The translations under genes and the position numbers were made by a program. The notes beneath the pieces were generated by a model that worked only from the letters and a program-made list of their open reading frames with translations, was not told where the DNA came from and did no database searches. A DNA stretch of 64,000 bases from Ficedula albicollis (taxonomy: Eukaryota; Chordata; Aves; Passeriformes; Muscicapidae), in NCBI RefSeq assembly GCF_000247815.1, contig NC_021680.1, forward strand, positions 6,295,469-6,359,468, given 5' to 3'. The number at the start of each line of letters is the position of its first letter. The stretch's first letter is position 1. Shown in pieces: positions 55,575 to 64,000 of this stretch.

Positions 55575-55870
55575 TCAAGGTCACCTGTCCTTTTCCCTAC
55601 CATAGCAAGGTCTTGCTCTGCTGTGACTTACTTGACACTCAAATCAGTACCACAAGATCTGCAAATCTAATTCAGCTGCCACAAAGTCAATAAATATCCC
55701 TGGTCAAGGATATTTGCCCGACCACCCAAGGTCACCTGTCCTTTTCCCTACCATAGCAAGGTCTTGCTCTGCTGTGACTTACTTGACACTCAAATCAGTA
55801 CCACAAGATCTGCAAATCTAATTCAGCTGCCACAAAGTCAATAAATATCCCTGGTCAAGGATATTTGCCC
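55569..55870. repeat. 151-bp tandem duplication
   Basis: Copies at 55569 and 55720 begin GACCACYCAAGGTCACCTGT and end GGTCAAGGATATTTGCCC. They differ at one base near the start. Confidence 0.9.
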
Positions 55871-56146
55871 AGTGTCCTAAGCAGTATATGGTTCACTCTT
55901 CTCCCTTCACTCAGGGACTTTCTCTGGAAAGAGGAGGCCCAGCTGCAGAGAAAGGCACTAATTCAGTGAGAGAGGGTCAGAATCACAAGATAATCTAAAT
56001 TTTTTAATGATGAGAAAGCTGCAAACAAGATCCTCACACATCTCAGAGATAGATGTTAATGCTCAAAGAAAGCCAGTAATAAAAAATACAAAAAATTGTG
56101 AATAATTGCATTTTTTTAATTGCTTAGCTCTTGAGTTTGAGATAAT

Positions 56147-56524
56147 GACTGTTTAGATCCTGCTTTAGAAGAAGCCTGTTGGCTAAGTCAAGCCTGTTTT
56201 TCCCAAATTATGGTAATAAAGTGCAGATATTAAAAACCAAATATTCCTACTGATTTATAGTTACAAATCTGAAAAGCACATCAACCACCTAAGGAGGAAA
56301 AAAAAAAAAAAAAAAAAAACCCACCAGAAATAAAGACTGTTTAGATCCTGCTTTAGAAGAAGCCTGTTGGCTAAGTCAAGCCTGTTTTTCCCAAATTATG
56401 GTAATAAAGTGCAGATATTAAAAACCAAATATTCCTACTGATTTATAGTTACAAATCTGAAAAGCACATCAACCACCTAAGGAGGAAAAAAAAAAAAAAC
56501 AAAAAAAAAACCCACCAGAAATAA
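56147..56524. repeat. 188-bp tandem duplication
   Basis: Copies at 56147 and 56335 begin GACTGTTTAGATCCTGCTTT and end with an A-rich tract and CCCACCAGAAATAAA. They differ only within the A tract, which one copy has as a pure A run and the other has broken by a C. Confidence 0.9.
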
Positions 56525-57647
56525 ACTTATAATTCTAAAACTATTTTGTTAACTATTTATTGTGGGTAATTTTTTGCATATCCAGAGCTTTAGGAGGCAT
56601 TCTTGGTCAAATCCATCCCAAAAGAGACAGTGGATGCTCTTCCAGCTTCTCAAGTGTTCACTCCTCTCAACCCTGCCCCACAGGCATCTTTGAGTTTTTG
56701 ATGGAAAGGAGCAGTAAGAGTTGCTCAAGGTCCTCACAGGGTAACTACTTCTAGACCTTCAATTAATCTCCCGACAAACTCAAGTTCCTTCCCTTTTCCA
56801 TAAAATCCCAGCCATCAACCTCTCCAAGCTTCTGTCTCCAGTCACTGCCAGAGTTACAGCTCTGACACAAGAGATTTTTGACAAATTACAGGGATTATAC
56901 ACATTGCAAACATCTGTTCATCTTGGGAAAAAATATGCACAATCTCTCCCTTGGGTTTTTGCCATCCATCATGACTTTGCTAAATACAGCAACAAACTCC
57001 AACCAAGGCTCTGAAGAATGTGTCAACTTTAGCAAACATGTGGAGTTCAGAAAAAAACCCCACACTTAAATATCAATTGAAAACTCTGCCCAGATTCCCA
57101 GAGCAATGTGGTGAACTGTCCCATCCATCTGACAAATCTGGCCAGGCATTGAGGTTAAACATGGATTGAGGTTTGTGCCCTTTAATAATCTGCATTTGGA
57201 AATGTTGGCTGCTCCCTCTCACTTCAAATAGACATTTTCTCAGTATCCAGTCACCCTCCTCTTCCACCCAGCTTGATACAGCCAAGTTTGTTTTAAAAGA
57301 AGATAAATCAATAATAGGTTCCCTGGCAGAATACTTTTTTAAAAAGGATTAATTCATCTCAATAGTAACAATGATGGAGCTGCTCCAACAAATAAGTAAC
57401 ATGCCCGAAAATTTGAATCCCAAGTTTCAAAAGATATTCACTATTTCATATACAAAATCAAGCTTTTCCAAATAAAACTTTTTGGTTAATGCTAAATGAA
57501 ATTTGACAGGGCAACTACTGGCAATACTAATACTATTGCCATAATAATGACAACTGTAATTTTTCCATAAAAAATAAAACAAGTCCTGTTTTAAAGTATC
57601 TGCATTCTATCTTTCCAGACAAAACTGTGGTACTCTGGTAGAAGTGA
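56525..57647. other. Unannotated sequence
   Basis: No repeat is recognised. A minus-strand stretch near 57215-57265 reads SWVEEEGDWILRKCLFE and meets a GTGAGA donor, but its acceptor is poor, so it is only a hint of an exon. Confidence 0.4.
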
Positions 57648-57935
57648 ATCATAGAACCACAGAATCATGGAGTGGCTTGGGATGGGAGGGATCTTAAAGC
57701 CCATCCAGTGCCACCCCCTGCCATGGGCAGGGACAGCTTCCACTAGCCCAGGTTGCTCCAAGCCCCATCCAACCCAACCTTGGGCACTGCCAGGGATCCA
57801 GGGGCAGCCACAGCTTCTCTGGGCACCCTGTGCCAGGGCCTCCCCACCCTCACAGGGAAGAGTTTCTCCCCAGTATCTAATCTAAAGCTACTCTCTGGCA
57901 GTTTGAAGCCATTCCCTCTTCCCCTGTCACTGGTT
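57648..57935 (-). mobile_element. CR1 LINE fragment (3' end)
   Basis: The plus strand reads ATCATAGAACCACAGAATCA, then CTGCCATGGGCAGGGACAGC, GGGGCAGCCACAGCTTCTCT and TTTGAAGCCATTCCCTCTTC. It is a clean inverted CR1 3' end of about 290 bp. Confidence 0.9.
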
Positions 57936-59779
57936 GCTGAGAAGGCATTAAGCTGATTTCCTGTTTCGGAGTGATATCCAGAAATAAATCTAGAAAAGAT
58001 GAATCATTCCTGGTGCATAGTAATAGGCCAAATTTTGAAAGACTAAAAGGAAGAGGGAGAGAAAGGGATATTTATTTAATCCTATGATCTCGCAGTCCAA
58101 CATAACGTTGAAGACAGCTGTAGTCACATAAGGCATTTCCTAATTGGCAAAGCCTTAAGGATAAATGAAACATTGGACTCATCTATTTAAAATGCTTCGA
58201 CCTCACAAATCAAGAACAGAATAACTCTGCTAAAGCGGATAGAGGGCATAATCCAATCCCATAACCCTCTCATCAGTCCCAGTGACGTACACCCTGCATC
58301 AGCCCAGTCTGCTTTATGCTTTATTCCCATCATATGACCTCTCTGGTGGCAAATCAAGTCCTGGTGTGGTGTTTTGAAATTATGTTTTTTCCCAGCCACG
58401 GTGACTTGATCGCTCCATGATACACTACATTTTTATCTTGAGGTGAGCCCACGATGTTTCCATTTTTGCCACACAACCAGCCTGTCTTTGCACCTTGGGA
58501 TGACACAAGCAGTCAAAGGAGGCTGGCTCTTAAGCCTGTCTTTAGCCACTGTCCTGTAAGGGATCTGATTGCCAGTGATGCAAGGGGAGCTGCAGGTGCT
58601 CTGTATTTGCTGCTCCCTGGCACAGGGCCCTGGAGCGGATCATGGAAGGTGCTGTAGGGCCTTGAGCAAAGGGCTGGAACTCCAACCTCGGCATTGATCT
58701 TGGTTACATAATGCTGCTAATACCTCCTGCAAACCTCAGGGCAGCCATGACCGAGGATTCTTGGAAACCTGTCCCTGCTGCAGGCACAGAAGGATGATGG
58801 CCCTCCCAAGCGTACATGAAGAGTGGAGGACTTGCTCCATTCCACTGCCCAGGCAGGGGGAATGATGCCTTCTCCAGTTCCATGTTATTTTACTCAACCC
58901 CCCCAAATTTCAGGAACCTGAACATTTAAATCCATGCCTGCTCCTTCTCTTGTCTTGCTTGCTTCAGAAGCTGCCCATGTGTCAGGTACATCTGTGACTA
59001 TTACTTGCCATTTGAGAGAGAGGACAGGAGCAATCAGGGAGGGAATTCTGCAATTGGGAATGAGAGAAAATGGGCAGAGAAGCAATATTCAAATTAGTCC
59101 TTGGGAGGGGGAAGTGCTGGTCAAGTTCAAACACTCTTCCCAAGAGCCAAGGGAACACTTGGAGCACATCCCAGCTGAGTGCCCACCCACATGGAGCCCA
59201 ACACAGAAATGTGCAATCACATCTCACTGCCAAACACCCTTCAGTCCTTCAGTTTTCATTCTCCCCCTCAAGGGTCCCCAAAACATCACGTTTCCCAGTT
59301 CACCAGCAATGTCCCACTGACCACTGGGGACTCACAGCCTGCTGCTGATCTACTTACCTAAACCCTGACACAAACAGAAGGAAAGCAGCACATTTGTGTC
59401 TAGAACGTGTTTATATTTTAAAGAAAAATATTACTCATGTTTACTTACTGGACTAGCAGCAAAACTTTTATATATTGCAAAGCAAGTTTTATTTATTTGC
59501 TTTGTTCTTTGCAGAATGCATCTTGCCTTTTACAGTTTGTTTAGGAATACTTTTTCTTTTAATTTCCTTCTCCTCTGTAACTATAACTCACAACTACGAG
59601 ACACTATTTTGCACTTACAGCTGCAATCTTTTACAAGGATTAAATAAGGCTGCATTACAAGTATACAGCTACAGTGCTTTACTCCTGAGCTACCTCAGAA
59701 GATATGAGCAAGAGAAAAAAGTAAAACTGTAAACTTGGGTAAACAGGGACATCTCTGTGAAGGCCAAAGGCATAAAGTT
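57936..59779. other. Unannotated sequence
   Basis: No repeat or exon is recognised. A minus-strand donor near 59357 (GGGTTTAG/GTAAGTAG) is strong, but the sequence before it gives only a very short or poorly bordered frame. Confidence 0.4.
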
Positions 59780-59925
59780 ATGCCCCATCCCTGGAAGTGT
59801 TCAAGGCCAGGTTGGAACAGGGGCTAGAGCAACCTGGCATAGTGGAAGGTGTCCCTACCAATGGCAGGGGGGGCTGGATGGGCTTTGAAGTCCCTTCCAT
59901 CACAAGCCATTCAATGATTCTGTGC
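59780..59925 (+). mobile_element. CR1 LINE fragment (3' end)
   Basis: The plus strand reads ATGCCCCATCCCTGGAAGTG, TTCAAGGCCAGGTTGGAACA and AGGTGTCCCTACCAATGGCA, and ends near TTCAATGATTCTGTG. Confidence 0.88.
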
Positions 59926-60025
59926 TTTGCTAATAAGCAGAAAACCTTACTCCATATTGGATAAAAAGGAACCACATCATTAAATGGTTATTTCTACCCT
60001 GTAGTAAGGCCGATGCACCAATTTA

Positions 60026-61200
60026 TGCGGTGGGTCTAGCGCTGGCTAAATCACCAGTGCACCCACTAGGATTATTTACTCATTTCCTGCTGTGAGATAG
60101 GATTAGAAGGAAGGCAAAGCAGGCTCAAACTTTAAAGGGTATAAAGGAAAACTTTATTAACAAAAACTAAAAGTAAAAACAATAAGAATCAGAATAAGAC
60201 CTTCAGAACACTTCTCCTCCCCCCACACCCTCTTTTCTTTCACACTGACAATGTACATAAAACAAATCAGTCACTCTACCATCTCTAAAACAGTCTTTCT
60301 CCAGTTCACTTAGGGAGAGGAGTCTCTCTTGTCGTGCTATGGAGACTTCTCCACAAGAAACAATTATCTTGTGGCTTCGAAGTCACAGCAAATCAGCTGG
60401 CTGGGAGAATGGAAATCTGATCACTGTGTAAAAGTCCCTCCCCTCAATTTACAGCTTTCCCCACAAGTGTTTTCAAGGGCTCAGTCTTTGGCAATGGGGT
60501 ACAATTTTAAGGATAAGCTGTTCAGAAGCAAAGGTTCCCTTCATCTATCTCTGAGATTATCTTCAGCTCTGGAAACAGAGGTTTTCTTCTTCTTCCCTGG
60601 GGGCAAAGGGTTTTCATCACTCTTGTGTCTCTCTGTTCAAACTTCTCATGGGATCACGGCTAATTCAACATCAGCTTGTTCAGCATGGATGCCTTTGCTC
60701 ATGTCTGTAATGTGAATGCTCCACCCCCCCATGCTTCTTCTCTGACTTACAGGGATATTCAATATATCATAGTCCATCACCATAGCTTACAAGAGAATTT
60801 CAGCTTAAGGCATCTCCTCATCTTCCTATCCCGTCTAGGATCTGATTCTTCCTTCTTGTCTGACCTGAATGTCTCCGTGTTTTTTCTTTGCATGTCTTCA
60901 TCTCTGTCCTTTTCTTTCATTCAAGAGAGAGAATCGATGTTCGCAGGTTTCATCTGTGCAAGAATTAATACCTTGCCTGAGGCCTGCTGAGAAGCCAGAA
61001 CCAAAACAGAGATTCCCAGGGTTTTTTCCATTTTAAAATGTGTGTTCACAGAGGCATGGTCAACTTTCTCAATGGTATAACAGGTTGTCAGTTCTCAAAA
61101 CCAATCACTGATTGGTTTTTGTCAGACATAGAGGAAGCTCTCAGCAGCTCCTCTCAGAAAAGTCACTTCCATGGGTTGGCTTCAATGCAAAACCAGCACA
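60026..61200 (-). mobile_element. Solo ERVL-type LTR
   Basis: On the minus strand this 1175-bp element starts TGTGCTGGTTTTGCATTGAA and ends near ACCCACCGCA, with TG/CA borders. A TTTTAAAATGG TATA-like region sits in its 5' third, and AATAAA motifs are near its 3' end. Order and content match long avian ERVL-type LTRs, and the truncated LTR at 31164 is a relative. No viral genes flank it, so it is solo. No matching target-site duplication is seen. That it has the same length as the 1175-bp duplication is coincidence. Confidence 0.7.
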
Positions 61201-64000
61201 CCCATCCAGTTAAATGATACCAGAGAAATGAACAGCAGTAACAAGAATCCTGCTTTTGATCTACCACAGGTTCAGAGCTCATAGAAATTAAATGGCAGCA
61301 TCTGGCCTATACTTTGCATTTGGGTTTTTCTTGCTGAAGAAGATTTTTTGGACGCAAAAATCTTCTCCATTTCTTCACTCAGAAAATCTGACAGAAAGTC
61401 GGGAAAGTAAAGAACTTACAGAATGATCAGTGTCATAAAATACATATGTAAAGCCACCATATGCATGACAAAATAGGGCCTAGTGCATTGATGACTCACA
61501 GACCTGATAAGGAGAAATTGTTACACCCATTTGAACTTTTCAGGAGCCACTTTCAGTCATCAAAACCAATGAGAAAAGCTAATGAAAATATAGAAGATTT
61601 TCTAAATTATCAATTTCCCCCTCCCCAGACACTGCTGTTCATCTGGAATGTCAGAATGGTACAAAGGGGAAGCTTGGGATCAGTACCAATGGCAGCTGAT
61701 GGGCTGGAAGGTCTGTGGAAGCTTCCTTAGAACTAGGAGACATAATTAAATCCAGTGATGACATTAATCATCATGTCACCATCGCTGCACATCTTCCTGC
61801 TGTGTGACACAACACCCTCTCAGGGGACTCTGTGCTCCTACCCTGAGCCAGTTATATACTGGGATTGACAGACTGCATAGTTACATTATTAAAATAAAAT
61901 AAAATAAAACAAAACAAAATTATCAGCTGTAAAGCAGTAAGGAATCTGTAAAAGGAGGTTTGGGATGGCCAATCTCCAGGACACAAGGCCATTCCTGCTG
62001 AATCAAATCATTCCCATGCAGTGAACCACTAACAATGCTCTCAGGCTAATTCAAATTGATGGCCTTAGCCAGGTGGCCTAAAGGAATTTCTAAAAGACAA
62101 CACTATCAGTCAACAAATTATGACCCACTTGCACCCACATGAGCCTCTCCATGGGGTTGCTGCTCTTGCAAGAGCTGCCATGTGATGCAGATGAGGCTTC
62201 CAGCCATCCCCATGCTGGTCACACCAGGTCCCAGCACACCTGTAGAGGCAAGCAGGTGGCACCTCTTCATCTGAGACACTTGTGATGGGCCATCCTGACC
62301 TACACTGTGACACTCTCTGCTGTGCTGAATCAGCCTTACACAGGGACATTTCCTCACAGAGGCACTTGCATAACAACAACCTCCACAGCTGGCAGCACCC
62401 ACACTTCCTCATTTATTGGGAAGCTCATCTTTAACTTTGGAAAATGCTGCTTGCATGGCACATAAAAGAACACCTCCTCACCACCCTAAAAAAACCCCTA
62501 ACCAGCCACACAAGAGCTCCACCTCAAGCCTTGATGAGGATGTGGGAGAGTTCCCTGCCCAGGTGATTGCCTGGCTTTGCCCACACATGACACACGCAAG
62601 AGCTTCAGCTGCACTTTCCTCAAGGAGAGCCAGCTCAGCCTGGAACACCCACCCATGGACCACCCTGTCCATGTGCCCTGTCCTCAGCTGCCTGGTTGGG
62701 AAACACCTGGCAGGCAGCCCCATTCTCCCAGCGCTGAGATAAGAATGACAAGGATTCACAGCCCCACTGAGCTGAAAGGGGAACGGTATGCATGCCTGGC
62801 TCCTAGCTCACAGCCAGACTCAGCCACAGGGACAGGATTAAGCTTTAGGAATTCCCACTCCCAGTCCATGTGCACGGTCAGGGCTGTTGTCTCGTGCCAC
62901 ACTGCAGAAGAATGGTGAAACACACCCTTTATGCTGTTATGATTCATCTAATCTTCACAGATTTATGGGGCACAATAGATCAGTAACATAAATTTTACAG
63001 AGACTTTTCATTTGTTAAGCAATCCGTTCCCACCTCTGGGAATGGAGATGTTTCACTAAAAGCACAGTCAAGTTTTCTGGTTTAAGCTTACAACTGAGTG
63101 CTTGAGTTTCATACCCTGTGCTTTTCAGCTCAAAGTTCTGAAACAGCAAAGCACACAGAGAATCAAACCCTCTTGTTCCCCCCAGAAAAAAGAAAAGCTG
63201 CAGCCAGAAGAGCTTATTGTCAATGTCCATGTAAGGCAAGGGAAGGACTTAAGGGTTTGACCCCGCACATAGATATATATATATATCTGTTCATCCCTGA
63301 CATGGCAAAGATTCTTAGTTTTGCCTAGTGAGAAGGGATTAGCTTCAGATTTCTATTTCAGAACTGAGGGAATAGCAAGTGATCTGGTAATCTGGATCTA
63401 TGAAGCAACAACAACCTATCTATAGAGCCACCTAGAGAATTTATACTAATGAAGCTTAATTCATTACCTGCTTTTCTTCCAAACTTACTTGCAATGTTTC
63501 CCACAAGTTTTGATTAATTGCCACGGGTACATGCATGGAACAACTTACTTGCACATTTGTTAATCAGCTTTAGTCCCAATACATCAAGAATCAGATACCT
63601 TGTATCACGCTCAGCCATTATTCCACTTTATCCCTTATGGTGCTATGGGAAAATGAATTTGTCATTCCAGTCTAACAGCCTTTAAATAAGGCAGTCGTGG
63701 CATGAGATGACATTTGCTACTGTGAAGTCAAACAAAGCTTAACTTAGCACCTGAGCAGCTGAAACTAGTCTAGACTTAATGGGAACATTCAAATCACCTG
63801 CCTTAAGACTTCTTGCTGCTCCGTAGTGCTCTGGCACCACCGATCTGGGATCATGTCCTCAGTGGGAAGACTCAAAACAAATGTGTTTCTCCATCAAAAA
63901 CTCCATGGTAAGAGACAAGAAAGTGATTTTGATTTACAACCACTATCAGTTTGCTGTTTTGCAACAAACATCGCCCAAACAGCTCCAGGATGTCCAGAGG
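61201..64000. other. Unannotated sequence to window end
   Basis: Only simple repeats are recognised: (TAAAA)n near 61891-61918 and a palindromic AGATATATATATATATCT near 63271-63288. Two near-identical minus-strand donor-like sites (TTGCAAGTAAGTT or TGCAAGTAAGTT) at about 63487 and 63543 lack a convincing exon before them. Confidence 0.45.

Overview
This window looks like nuclear DNA from a bird, probably a songbird. Its recognisable repeats are CR1 LINE fragments (3' ends closing on ATTCTATGATTC-like repeats) and solo LTRs that resemble avian ERVL- and ERVK-type LTRs. There is no sign of mammalian SINEs or L1, of bacterial operons, or of a CRISPR array. Most of the 64 kb is AT-rich, CpG-poor intronic or intergenic sequence.

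Genes. No complete gene can be read. Between about 28.5 and 14.4 kb the minus strand carries short open segments with splice-like borders. Six of the junctions between them keep the reading frame: 28482-28423 to 28143-28049; 25744-25654 to 25121-24836 to 22602-22480 to 17006-16898 to 15627-15489; and 14728-14580 to 14439-14397. I read these as part of one multi-exon minus-strand gene that I cannot name. Links are missing between 28.0 and 25.7 kb and between 15.5 and 14.7 kb. Weaker exon candidates lie at 29.4, 33.2, 37.7, 47.6 and 49.0 kb.

Assembly structure. Six uninterrupted G runs (20, 1660, 807, 289, 645 and 100 bp; 3521 bp, 5.5% of the window) interrupt a CR1 copy, a minisatellite, a unique or A-rich border, a microsatellite, an LTR and a second CR1 copy next to an N gap. 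They are most likely gap-filling or dark-cycle artefacts. All of the very long proline/glycine open frames come from them.

Duplications. The window has an unusual number of direct tandem duplications with units of about 28, 40, 41, 62, 62, 68, 78, 118, 151, 188, 428, 755, 1175 and 1370 bp, most nearly identical. The largest flank the N gap at 46.4 kb, and one carries an exon-like segment. Unmerged haplotypes or misjoined contig ends would explain them; real recent tandem duplication is the alternative.

Layout. 0-9.6 kb: sparse sequence, two CR1 copies and small duplications. 9.6-12.4 kb: a 25-bp G-quadruplex-capable minisatellite split by the 1660-bp G run. 12.6-28.5 kb: CR1, the exon chain, a G run and nested duplications. 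31.2-32.2 kb: two abutting LTRs. 34-39.5 kb: CR1 copies and a microsatellite split by G. 41.4-42.7 kb: an LTR split by G. 43.6-53.9 kb: three large tandem duplications and the N gap. 54.5-61.2 kb: CR1 fragments, two small duplications and an ERVL-type LTR. 61.2-64 kb: nothing recognised.
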